Source of the DNA: Chitinophagaceae bacterium
GTDB taxonomy: Bacteria > Bacteroidota > Bacteroidia > Chitinophagales > Chitinophagaceae
Direction: 5' to 3'
Assembly (NCBI GenBank): GCA_947461495.1
Contig: CANHLV010000108.1
Span: 1 to 6,628, forward strand
DNA: 6,628 bases
This document shows, in pieces, positions 1 through 6,628 of the stretch (its first letter is position 1; the number at the start of each line of letters is the position of its first letter). The notes under the pieces were generated by a model. That model worked only from the letters and a program-made list of their open reading frames with translations, was not told where the DNA came from and did no database searches. The position numbers and the translations under genes were made by a program.

Positions 1-2377
1 CTGTGAGCTCTCTGCCCTGTGGTTTCGACAAAACCTGCCTCATATTTTTTAAATATCCAGGGTTCGTGGAACCATCAACTGCTGCATCTCCAGGTAACCA
101 GTTTTTCCATCCTAGAATGAATCGACTTCCATACATGAAATCCCAGGTATAAAACATATCAAGATTGTAAGCATTGTAATTGTCGTCGTTGCCTGGGATA
201 AACGGCCTGTCTATCCAATATCCGTTTTCATCAACATTATAAAAATGATCATATGTTACCTTACTCCAATAGTGTCTAGCCCTTAGTGTCATAAACATTC
301 TGGGTGTGAAATTAATCATGCCGGAAAGCACATTGGTGTATTGCTTCACGTTTCTCCAGCCAATGATGGGATCTCCGTTGGCCTCACGTTGAAAAGCATA
401 GCCCACATTGCCTTCATCAACACTTCCACCCGTTTGCCATTCCATACTCAGTCTGTCACTGAAACGATAACGTACATTAAAATCTCCTCTGTAAAATTCA
501 GAATTTTTGAATGCCGATGTATTCGCATAACCTACATCCAAACCGGCAAAAAAACGCTTACGGCTATCCGAACTTCCTCTGACGCCGAAATACTGCCATG
601 GCATCATTCTCACCATCTTGCCAGGCGTTCTCAATTCGAAATAATCATGCTGCCACACTGGTTTGGATTCAATCATGAATGTGATGTCCCAGAAATTTTT
701 GAAAAAGTAAAATGCACTGGCACCGACTCTCATGTCGCTCCATTTCATTGGCGTGTACAGGTAGCTGTTATCTGCGCTTAATGAATACACGTATGTTAAA
801 AAATGTTTTGTGGGTGTCAGTTGCTTATAAGCAAAAGATACGCTGGTGCTGAATTCGTTGGGAGCTTGCAAATATCCCAAATCATTAGGATTATAATGTT
901 CAGACTCTACGTTCTGTCCGATTTCAAACTGAAACTTGCCGCTTACTTTTTTCACACTCAATTGAGCATTGTATCCGTTTTCATCAATATCGCCGCTGAT
1001 CATACTGTAACGCGCTGTACCTGATAATGCATAAATATTTTTCTTATCAAAAAATGAAAAATCAAGTGCAGATACATTGGCATCGTGTGAGCTGCCGCTT
1101 CTGATTACGTTGGTGTTTGTGAATGTAATAGACGATCTTCCTTTCAATGCCTTGTCAATAACAAATACATTGTAATTGGTCAAAGGCGCTGTCTGTATTT
1201 TGTCAGTTGCGCCAGTTCTATTGTTTCTTATAGTCGCATACATAGGGGCACTAACCGCATTGAAAACGCCGATACCAATATTTTTTTTGTTTCTTCCTGA
1301 AAACTTTACCGCATTGATTAATTGAGTAACACCAGGATTATTTACAATGCTAGTGTTGCTGTCTGATGCTGCTAAATCATTCACATCATAATAACCATCT
1401 GGCGTCAACCCGATTCTTCTGCTGTAAAACAAACCTGCCTTATTGAATAGTTCGGTGCCTTCGGTAAAAAATGGTCTGTTTTCCTGAAATCGTACCTCAT
1501 AAGGGGAAAGGTTGAGCACATTATTATCAGATATCACCTGGCCAAAATCGGGGACCAAGGTAGCATCCAAAGTAAAACTTTCATTCACGCCCCATTTCAC
1601 ATCCATACCACCACTGCGTAACCATTCATTTTCGCGTCCATTGGAAGTGGGTGTGCTTCTATAACCTGTGCTGATATATGGAAGAAATGATAGTCTTAAT
1701 GGTGGCTTGATATGAGTTATCCCTTCAAGGTTGCCAAACTGGTTGACAAATCCATCAACATTAGGATTGAATGGATTCCAATAACAACTTTCATTGTTCT
1801 TTCTGGTGAATCTATTGAAATTGATGCCCCAATGCTGAACCTCCAACTGTGAAAAACGTAGTGAGATATAAGGTATTTTCATTTCAAGTACCCAACCATC
1901 TTCAACAAGCTTCACATTGCTTTCCCAAACTGCATCCCAGCTGTAATCAAACTCAGCCGTTTGAGAAATACGTGCATCAGATTGTACGTTTCTAGTGGTT
2001 ACCGTAAATTGAAATGCGTTTTGATGATCATTATAAGTATCAAAATAAACACTGAAAAAATCTACGTTTTGTCTTTGTTCCTTATCCCTTGCAGTCAGTT
2101 GTTTCTTTATTTCTTTTGGATTATCAAAAAGTTTCGCTGCCACATAAATAGCTTCATCATCATATAAAACCCAAACTTGTGTCTTTTTGCTTGCAGGCTT
2201 TCCAAAATCGGGGGAGGTGGTGATAAAGTCAATTGCAGGAGAAATCATACTCCAGTTGCTTTCTATAATACGGCCATCAATCTTGGGGGGAACAGATGTT
2301 CTTTGGGTTTCCAGTTTTCGCTGGGCAAAAGCAGAAGTGCAACATACCAGCATTAAAAACAATGATATTCTGAACAT
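1..2377 (-). CDS. Secreted CBM9-like / DUF5916 protein, probable outer-membrane beta-barrel (3' end outside window)
   Basis: Reading the minus strand from the ATG at 2377 gives 792 codons with no stop, running off the left edge, so only the C-terminus is missing. Residues 1-18 form a signal peptide (hydrophobic core LFLMLV, cleavage motif AFA before Q19); there is no lipobox. Residues about 24-220 match the CBM9-like fold common in Bacteroidota (PPKIDGRI, then VWVLYDDEAIYVAAKLFD, and DAVWES). From about 225 onward the protein looks like DUF5916: the segment VPDFGQVISDNN, the motif RFQENRPFFTEGTELF at 296-311 and YSRRIG at 318-323 are typical. The rest alternates aromatic and polar residues as expected of outer-membrane beta-strands. 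Members of this family are usually about 800-880 residues, so roughly 20 or more residues are missing. The molecular function of DUF5916 proteins is not established; sugar or polymer binding by the N-terminal domain is only inferred from the fold. It is transcribed away from the transporter and has its own promoter. Confidence 0.9.
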   Translation of the reverse strand, partial: MFRISLFLMLVCCTSAFAQRKLETQRTSVPPKIDGRIIESNWSMISPAIDFITTSPDFGKPASKKTQVWVLYDDEAIYVAAKLFDNPKEIKKQLTARDKEQRQNVDFFSVYFDTYNDHQNAFQFTVTTRNVQSDARISQTAEFDYSWDAVWESNVKLVEDGWVLEMKIPYISLRFSQLEVQHWGINFNRFTRKNNESCYWNPFNPNVDGFVNQFGNLEGITHIKPPLRLSFLPYISTGYRSTPTSNGRENEWLRSGGMDVKWGVNESFTLDATLVPDFGQVISDNNVLNLSPYEVRFQENRPFFTEGTELFNKAGLFYSRRIGLTPDGYYDVNDLAASDSNTSIVNNPGVTQLINAVKFSGRNKKNIGIGVFNAVSAPMYATIRNNRTGATDKIQTAPLTNYNVFVIDKALKGRSSITFTNTNVIRSGSSHDANVSALDFSFFDKKNIYALSGTARYSMISGDIDENGYNAQLSVKKVSGKFQFEIGQNVESEHYNPNDLGYLQAPNEFSTSVSFAYKQLTPTKHFLTYVYSLSADNSYLYTPMKWSDMRVGASAFYFFKNFWDITFMIESKPVWQHDYFELRTPGKMVRMMPWQYFGVRGSSDSRKRFFAGLDVGYANTSAFKNSEFYRGDFNVRYRFSDRLSMEWQTGGSVDEGNVGYAFQREANGDPIIGWRNVKQYTNVLSGMINFTPRMFMTLRARHYWSKVTYDHFYNVDENGYWIDRPFIPGNDDNYNAYNLDMFYTWDFMYGSRFILGWKNWLPGDAAVDGSTNPGYLKNMRQVLSKPQGRELT

Positions 2378-2381
2378 GATG

Positions 2382-2412
2382 CAAAATTAGCACATCGATT
2401 TTGAGGATACAA
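2382..2412 (-). promoter_or_regulatory. Bacteroidota-type promoter of the DUF5916 gene, probably leaderless
   Basis: On the minus strand, TTG at 2412-2410 is followed by a 20-bp spacer and TAATTTTG at 2389-2382. This matches exactly the Bacteroidota sigma-A consensus of TTG, 19-21 bp, TAnnTTTG. Only CATC (2381-2378) separates the -7 box from the ATG at 2377. The transcription start should therefore fall at, or within a few bases of, the start codon, giving a leaderless or nearly leaderless mRNA. This also supports the chosen start codon. Confidence 0.7.
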
Positions 2413-2501
2413 TTAATATTTTGTTATGGAAGTGACTTTCCTTGTAGATTATTCTGCATTTTATTTTTACATTGAGTATCTGAAATAAAATCTACAAATT
2501 C

Positions 2502-2554
2502 AAAAGTAAAAATTCAAAATTTAAAAAAAGGAAGTTCTTCAATTTTTTACTTTT
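2502..2554. repeat. AT-rich imperfect inverted repeat in the divergent intergenic region
   Basis: The left arm AAAAGTAAAAATT (2502-2514) is complementary to the right arm AATTTTTTACTTTT (2541-2554) except for one extra T; the loop is 26 nt. The left side also contains a direct repeat, ATTCAAAA at 2498-2505 and 2512-2519 (14-bp period). It lies 31 bp upstream of the transporter start, between two divergent genes, so it is not an ordinary end-of-gene terminator. It could be a leader hairpin, a regulator site, or simply an intergenic repeat. In such AT-rich DNA, part of the match could be chance. Confidence 0.45.
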
Positions 2555-2585
2555 TACATTTACATTTTGACTTAAACATTTTCAA

Positions 2586-4046
2586 TTGAAAAAATGGTTT
2601 GAATACAATAAAAAAGAGATTGCTTTAATCACAGGAGTTCTGTTGTTTTTAGTATTTGTTATTGTGAATCCTTTCTCGCTTGCAACAAATCCTAATCTAG
2701 TTTTGTCAATAGCTGTATTGATGATCAGCTGGTGGGTGTTAGACGCGTTGCCATTGGCTGTAGTTGCTTTATTACCTATCATTTTATTTCCGGTATTTAA
2801 TATTTCGTCTATTAAAGACGTTACCAAATCATACTCAGATTCCATCATCTACTTATTCATGGGAGGTTTCTTTTTGGGTATCGCCATTGAAAAATGGAAT
2901 CTTCATAAAAGAATTGCATTGGGTATCATCAACATTACAGGCACCAATGGCAACCGTATCGTTCTTGGTTTTATTCTGGCAACAGGGTTTCTCAGCATGT
3001 GGTTGAGCAATACCGCTACAACAATGATGATGTTTCCTATCGCGATGTCTGTAATTCATGTTATTGAAGTCAATCAACAGTCTGGTCATAATATCAGAAA
3101 TTTTTCACTCACACTCATGTTGTCTATCGCCTATGCATCTAACTTTGCTCTGGGTACGATCATTGGCACACCGCCCAATGTGGCTTATGTAAATTATATC
3201 TCAGATAAATTCAATTATAATATTGGCTTCACCGATTGGATGATTGTTTTTACACCGCTAACAATCGTTTTATTATTCATGCTGTATTGGGTTTTGGTGA
3301 AATGGCTTTACCCAAATAACATCAAACACAGTGAAAAAGGAAATCAATTCATTAAAGAAGAAATTGAAAAATTAGGTCCATTATCCACTCCCGAAAAACG
3401 AGTATCTATTGTGTTTATCATTACTGTTTTGCTATGGATTTTAAAAGACCTCATCAACACTTTTCAAAAACTAGTTGTACTTGATGATACAGTAATAGCT
3501 ATGATGGCTGCCGTTAGTTTGTTCATTGTTCCATCAGGAAATATTATTGAAGAGAAAAAAACGCAACTACTCGATTGGCCGGATACTAAAAAAATGGCCT
3601 GGGGTATACTGATTTTATTTGGCGGCGGAATTGCATTGGCCAAAGCATTAGAAGACGCAAAACTCATGGAGCAATTCGGGAATTTTCTAGCTTCTTACTC
3701 AACGGGTAATACGTTGATTATGATTTTTATTGTAACAACGGCTTCTGTTTTTTTAAGTGAAGTGATGAGCAACGTGGCGCAAGTAATTGTCATGGCTCCT
3801 GTAATTTCTTCCCTTGCTATTTCTTTACACATCGATCCGCTGATACTCGGTATTCCAATGACACTTGGCGCTAGTTGTGCAAGTATGTTGCCTATGGGAA
3901 CTCCACCAAACGCTATCGTATTCGCCAGTGGTCATATCAAAATGAAAGACATGATTAAAACAGGATTTGTGCTCAACTGGATTTGTATTATTTTGATAAC
4001 GTTGTTCTGTTATTATTTGCAGCCGATGATTATGAAGTTGGTGTAG
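2586..4046 (+). CDS. SLC13/DASS-family sodium-coupled di/tricarboxylate (or other divalent anion) transporter
   Basis: This 486-residue inner-membrane protein has about 11-13 hydrophobic segments, close in length to bacterial DASS transporters such as VcINDY. Both halves of the internally duplicated DASS fold are visible. The first has SNTATTMMMFP (141-151) and GTPPN (194-198); the second has SNVAQVIVMAP (395-405) and GTPPN (438-442). In the family the SNT-type motifs contact sodium and the substrate carboxylates. The stretch ASCASMLPMGTPPNAIVFAS (429-448) is the family signature region. The second SNT motif reads SNV, as in some eukaryotic SLC13 members, so it is not evidence of loss. The start is TTG at 2586: an in-frame TGA at 2568-2570 leaves no ATG, and the next in-frame ATG would remove the first membrane segment. 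Substrate is not decidable here; succinate, fumarate, malate or citrate are likely, sulfate less so. Convergent with the amidase gene. Confidence 0.93.
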   Translation: MKKWFEYNKKEIALITGVLLFLVFVIVNPFSLATNPNLVLSIAVLMISWWVLDALPLAVVALLPIILFPVFNISSIKDVTKSYSDSIIYLFMGGFFLGIAIEKWNLHKRIALGIINITGTNGNRIVLGFILATGFLSMWLSNTATTMMMFPIAMSVIHVIEVNQQSGHNIRNFSLTLMLSIAYASNFALGTIIGTPPNVAYVNYISDKFNYNIGFTDWMIVFTPLTIVLLFMLYWVLVKWLYPNNIKHSEKGNQFIKEEIEKLGPLSTPEKRVSIVFIITVLLWILKDLINTFQKLVVLDDTVIAMMAAVSLFIVPSGNIIEEKKTQLLDWPDTKKMAWGILILFGGGIALAKALEDAKLMEQFGNFLASYSTGNTLIMIFIVTTASVFLSEVMSNVAQVIVMAPVISSLAISLHIDPLILGIPMTLGASCASMLPMGTPPNAIVFASGHIKMKDMIKTGFVLNWICIILITLFCYYLQPMIMKLV

Positions 4047-4060
4047 TTGAATGTTACAAA

Positions 4061-4145
4061 GGTTCAAGAGGTTCAATTAGTTCAAAAGGTTTATTTTAAA
4101 ATAATAACCCTTGTTAGTATGAAACCTTTTGAACTTTTTGAACTT
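4061..4145. terminator. Palindromic GTTCAA repeat between convergent genes, probable bidirectional terminator
   Basis: A perfect 14-bp inverted repeat, AGTTCAAAAGGTTT (4079-4092) and AAACCTTTTGAACT (4122-4135), encloses a 29-nt loop. After two mismatches the pairing resumes: GTTCAA (4071-4076) with TTGAAC (4138-4143). Each arm is made of 9-bp units: GGTTCAAGA, GGTTCAATT, AGTTCAAAA on the left and two copies of TTTTGAACT on the right. On the plus strand the stem ends in a short T run (4135-4139), as in an intrinsic terminator. The minus-strand side lacks a clean T run. The loop contains a second perfect palindrome, TTATTTTAAAATAA (4091-4104). It lies 14 bp after the transporter stop and 10 bp after the amidase stop, so it could end both transcripts. 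Confidence 0.6.
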
Positions 4146-4155
4146 ATTAAACAAC

Positions 4156-5907
4156 TTACTGTTTGCACTGATTCAAAAAATCTTTCAACCCTTCCACTAT
4201 CTTACTCACCATTTTTTCTTGAAAATCTTCATCCAATATTTTCATCTCCTCTTCGGGATTGCTTAAAAACAATGCTTCCACCAAAGCATTAGGATACTCC
4301 GTTGGACTGTTCAACATAAAATTGAAAGAACCGTTATTTCCGTATTCACTCAACCCAAGCTCCAACATTCGTTTATAAATCGCATGACTTAAAGGTCTGA
4401 ATCCTTCATAACGGTAAAAAGTACTTGTTCCATCAACCCTCAAAGGATCAGCAGATGAATTCAAATGAATGCTCAACAATAAATCAGGTGTGCTGTCTCT
4501 GTAAAACAATATGCGTTCTTTATTATCAAAAAATTGTTCTTCAACTCTTGTCATGATAATATTGGTTCCTAGTCTTTCCAGTGCTCTTTTTAATTTCAAG
4601 CTTAGTTGCAGTGTAATGTCTTTTTCTGCCACACCTGTTGCGCCGCCCGCTCCTGTGTTGGAACCACCATGACCGGCATCAATAGCAATTGTCAAATCCT
4701 TTAATGATAAGCTTTCTGGTTGTTGTTTGATTTTGATGATGAGGTTGTTGCCTTCATAATATATGCGATGTCCCCAATGCTGGTGATGTTTCAATGAAAT
4801 GGTAATTCTGAAAAGATCATCCGCTATTTGTTCATACTCTAGCTTCTTCACTTCTTCCGCTGTTTCCAATTGGTCAATCCAATTGGTATTGCTGGTGGCG
4901 CCAAAAACATCCACAACTATTTTTGATGGATCGGTTTGTTGAAATGATTGATAAGGCAATCTTGAAAATAATTGCAATTTCACATAATCGAATTCCGCAT
5001 TACCATAAAGCTTTATTTTTCCGGTTAGTGAAGATGGGCCAAATGTTCCAATCGGCATTTCAGTTACAAGTTCGTCGGGGATATAAGCGGTTCTTGAAGA
5101 AGTCAATTTAATTTTATAATGAGATCCTACTTTGCCAATTACTTTCAACGGAATCAGGCTATCTATATAACCAATTTTTGCACCACCTAATCTGTCGTCT
5201 CCCAAACCGTATTCCAAATGTGCCAACCTTCCTTTTGTGATTACAACATCAGGAACCAAGGGTGTCATTACTGAAAAATTTGATGTGGTTTCTTTAATAA
5301 AAGTTGTTCCGTCTACGGCTGTAAGTATCACAGAAATTTTTTTGTTGCTGAAAACATCTGTAGTTTGTACAATGTATTTACCCTGGTAAATGCCTTTCAT
5401 TCCTTTAGTAACCGAATCGGGCATTTCATAAAGGGGAGTATTTCCCATAACCCTTATTGCACAACCTGTTAATGCTTTTACACGGAACGATATTGCATCT
5501 CCCGGTTTTAAAAGCAAATCTCCCTCAGGATATGTTTGTATTCGTTCTATAGAAATGCTCCTTACCGGTTCTTCAGCTTTTATTGCTGAATAACTGATCT
5601 GAATTGTTTTTACTACAGACGAACCTGATGGAGAATTTGCTTTAATAGTAAAGCTATTTTGTCCTTCATGTAACCTGGCTTCGTATACAAACGCCCCTGA
5701 GCCATACACATGAACGCCCGAATCGTTAATATCAAGCATACATGATTTGCAAGTGCTACCTATAATGAATTTTTGTTGTGTTGGGGATGAGCTGTTTTCA
5801 TATATAGGGTCTGTTAATTTGATAAATGCAGACTCGCTTGTTTGTTGTGAAAAAACCAAATGAAAGAAAAAAAATGATAAAGAAAAAAGTGATAATTTTT
5901 TAAACAT
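4156..5907 (-). CDS. Secreted multidomain N-acetylmuramoyl-L-alanine amidase (Amidase_3)
   Basis: The 583-residue protein is predicted to cut the amide bond between N-acetylmuramic acid and L-alanine of peptidoglycan in the periplasm. Residues 1-20 are a signal peptide (core LSLFSLSFFFFHLVF, cleavage likely before Q21). Residues about 25-108 resemble a bacterial Ig-like domain with a CKSC motif (53-56). Residues about 222-285 resemble an SH3-like wall-binding module. Residues about 295-395 resemble an AMIN-type domain; these three assignments are tentative. The catalytic Amidase_3 domain spans about 404-580 and is complete: zinc ligands H413 (IDAGHGG), E428 (EKDITL) and H481 (SIHLNSS), and catalytic E544 (ALVEALFLSNPEEE). 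The ATG at 5907 places the signal peptide exactly at the N-terminus. No Shine-Dalgarno sequence or convincing promoter is seen in the 14-bp gap behind the acyl-CoA dehydrogenase, so co-transcription is likely. No frameshift or missing active-site residue is seen. Confidence 0.93.
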   Translation of the reverse strand: MFKKLSLFSLSFFFFHLVFSQQTSESAFIKLTDPIYENSSSPTQQKFIIGSTCKSCMLDINDSGVHVYGSGAFVYEARLHEGQNSFTIKANSPSGSSVVKTIQISYSAIKAEEPVRSISIERIQTYPEGDLLLKPGDAISFRVKALTGCAIRVMGNTPLYEMPDSVTKGMKGIYQGKYIVQTTDVFSNKKISVILTAVDGTTFIKETTSNFSVMTPLVPDVVITKGRLAHLEYGLGDDRLGGAKIGYIDSLIPLKVIGKVGSHYKIKLTSSRTAYIPDELVTEMPIGTFGPSSLTGKIKLYGNAEFDYVKLQLFSRLPYQSFQQTDPSKIVVDVFGATSNTNWIDQLETAEEVKKLEYEQIADDLFRITISLKHHQHWGHRIYYEGNNLIIKIKQQPESLSLKDLTIAIDAGHGGSNTGAGGATGVAEKDITLQLSLKLKRALERLGTNIIMTRVEEQFFDNKERILFYRDSTPDLLLSIHLNSSADPLRVDGTSTFYRYEGFRPLSHAIYKRMLELGLSEYGNNGSFNFMLNSPTEYPNALVEALFLSNPEEEMKILDEDFQEKMVSKIVEGLKDFLNQCKQ

Positions 5908-5921
5908 GAGTATTGGTAAAA

Positions 5922-6628
5922 TTAAAAACAGTATTTGTTTTGATTGATTAAATGTTGAGCAATTCTTCTTCTAGCTTCTTTGGTATTAAAAGGTTGTGTT
6001 TTGGTGAAACGTTTCAAACCGAGCAACATCATTCTTAATTCATCGCCTTCTGCAAAAGCATTCAATGCATCTTTGCCGGCTTTATTGAGTTTGTCTATCG
6101 CATCAATGAAATAACAGTGAACCATATCCGATTCAATTGTTGTTTGTTCGTCGCTTTTTGTAGCCTGTAATTTCATTAATCTGAGTAAAGCGCTTTCTGC
6201 ATTGAAAGTTAATATCGCCATATCTGCAATGTTCATAATAATTTCCTGTTCCTGTTGCAATTGCATCATCAATTTTTGTACTGCCGCTCCGGCAACCATC
6301 AACACGGCTTTCTTCATGTTGACAATAGTTTTTTTTTCTGCAGCAAAAGCTGTTTCATCTTGGTCACCAAAATCAGGAATGCTCATCAATTCTTTAGAAA
6401 CATTCATTGCGGGTGTCATCAAATCCAACTTACCTTTCATGGCTCGTTTCAGCATCATGTCTACGATAAGCAGCCTGTTGATTTCATTGGTGCCCTCAAA
6501 TATTCGATTGATTCGACTGTCTCTGTAAGCGCGGCTGATCATATAATCATCGCTGAAGCCGTTGCCACCATGTATTTGTACTCCCTCGTCTACCACAAAA
6601 TCAACGGCTTCACTTCCTTCAATTTTCA
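5922..6628 (-). CDS. Acyl-CoA dehydrogenase, large form with C-terminal extension (5' part outside window)
   Basis: The visible 234 codons are the C-terminal part of a FAD-dependent acyl-CoA dehydrogenase, which makes the first alpha,beta-double bond in fatty-acid beta-oxidation in the cytoplasm. QIHGGNGFSDDY is the conserved flavin-contacting glycine-rich segment, and RIFEGTNEINR (visible residues 41-51) carries the catalytic-base glutamate of the VLCAD-type branch, encoded at 6495-6497. About 180 residues follow this motif, far more than in short ACADs such as MCAD, and are helix-rich. This matches the roughly 600-residue ACAD9/VLCAD-like enzymes common in Bacteroidota. The frame remains open from 6596 to the right edge, so the GTG at 6596 is an internal valine, not a start. 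The stop at 5922-5924 lies 14 bp before the amidase start. Chain-length preference cannot be told. The electron acceptor, presumably an ETF, is not in the window. Confidence 0.93.
   Translation of the reverse strand, partial: KIEGSEAVDFVVDEGVQIHGGNGFSDDYMISRAYRDSRINRIFEGTNEINRLLIVDMMLKRAMKGKLDLMTPAMNVSKELMSIPDFGDQDETAFAAEKKTIVNMKKAVLMVAGAAVQKLMMQLQQEQEIIMNIADMAILTFNAESALLRLMKLQATKSDEQTTIESDMVHCYFIDAIDKLNKAGKDALNAFAEGDELRMMLLGLKRFTKTQPFNTKEARRRIAQHLINQNKYCF

Noticed and set aside
341..1024. Two plus-strand open frames of 146 and 73 codons inside the left-hand gene region
   Set aside because: They lie antisense to the continuous 792-codon DUF5916 frame, and their translations show no domain or membrane logic. 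They are shadows.
2366..2377. Lipoprotein signal in the DUF5916 protein because of cysteines at 12 and 13
   Set aside because: The residues before Cys12 (M-L-V) do not fit a lipobox, which needs Gly, Ala or Ser at -1, while AFA before Q19 is a good signal peptidase I site.
1961..2390. Plus-strand open frames of 68 and 67 codons near the start of the DUF5916 gene
   Set aside because: They are antisense to the signal peptide and CBM9-like domain of the real gene and are low-complexity.
2561..2569. TACATTTTG as a possible -7 box for the transporter gene
   Set aside because: It has three bases instead of two between TA and TTTG, and no TTG lies 19-21 bp upstream, so it is not a supported promoter.
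4047..4292. Plus-strand 81-codon open frame after the transporter
   Set aside because: It runs through the palindrome and into the antisense of the amidase C-terminus; the translation has no recognisable features.
6202..6528. Plus-strand 108-codon open frame with hydrophobic stretches
   Set aside because: It is antisense to the conserved acyl-CoA dehydrogenase region, including the FEGTNEINR motif; the hydrophobicity comes from reading the opposite strand.
6594..6596. GTG at 6596 as the start of a 224-residue protein
   Set aside because: The same frame stays open to the window edge and encodes family-consistent sequence, and the conserved catalytic domain of an acyl-CoA dehydrogenase needs several hundred upstream residues.

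Overview
The window reads as chromosomal DNA from a Bacteroidota bacterium, most likely near the Chitinophagaceae/Sphingobacteriia side, though the genus cannot be fixed from sequence alone. The reasons are the AT-rich composition, the absence of Shine-Dalgarno sequences, a textbook Bacteroidota promoter (TTG, 20-bp spacer, TAATTTTG), a DUF5916 outer-membrane-type protein, and short GTTCAA-type intergenic palindromes. It holds four protein genes and no RNA genes, insertion sequences, CRISPR arrays or phage genes. All four genes look intact where visible, and two are cut by the window edges.

Layout. Bases 1-2377 (minus strand) carry 792 uninterrupted codons of a secreted protein with an N-terminal CBM9-like domain and a DUF5916 domain; only its last residues lie outside the window. 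A 208-bp divergent intergenic region (2378-2585) holds its promoter, placed so close to the ATG that the mRNA is probably leaderless, and an AT-rich imperfect hairpin. Bases 2586-4046 (plus strand) encode an SLC13/DASS-family sodium-coupled anion transporter starting at TTG. A 109-bp convergent intergenic region (4047-4155) is nearly filled by a palindrome built from 9-bp repeats, probably a terminator serving the genes on both sides. Bases 4156-5907 (minus strand) encode a secreted multidomain N-acetylmuramoyl-L-alanine amidase with all zinc and catalytic residues. Only 14 bp separate it from the upstream gene on the same strand, whose visible part (5922 to the right edge) is the C-terminal portion of a large acyl-CoA dehydrogenase.

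How the genes fit together. They look like ordinary housekeeping or accessory metabolism: uptake of di- or tricarboxylates at the inner membrane, fatty-acid beta-oxidation, peptidoglycan remodelling in the periplasm, and an outer-membrane protein of unknown role. The acyl-CoA dehydrogenase and the amidase may be co-transcribed. The transporter and the DUF5916 gene share a divergent intergenic region but no evident pathway. I found no convincing new biological system here. The points most worth a second look are the leaderless promoter, the two intergenic palindromes, and the domain layout of the amidase.
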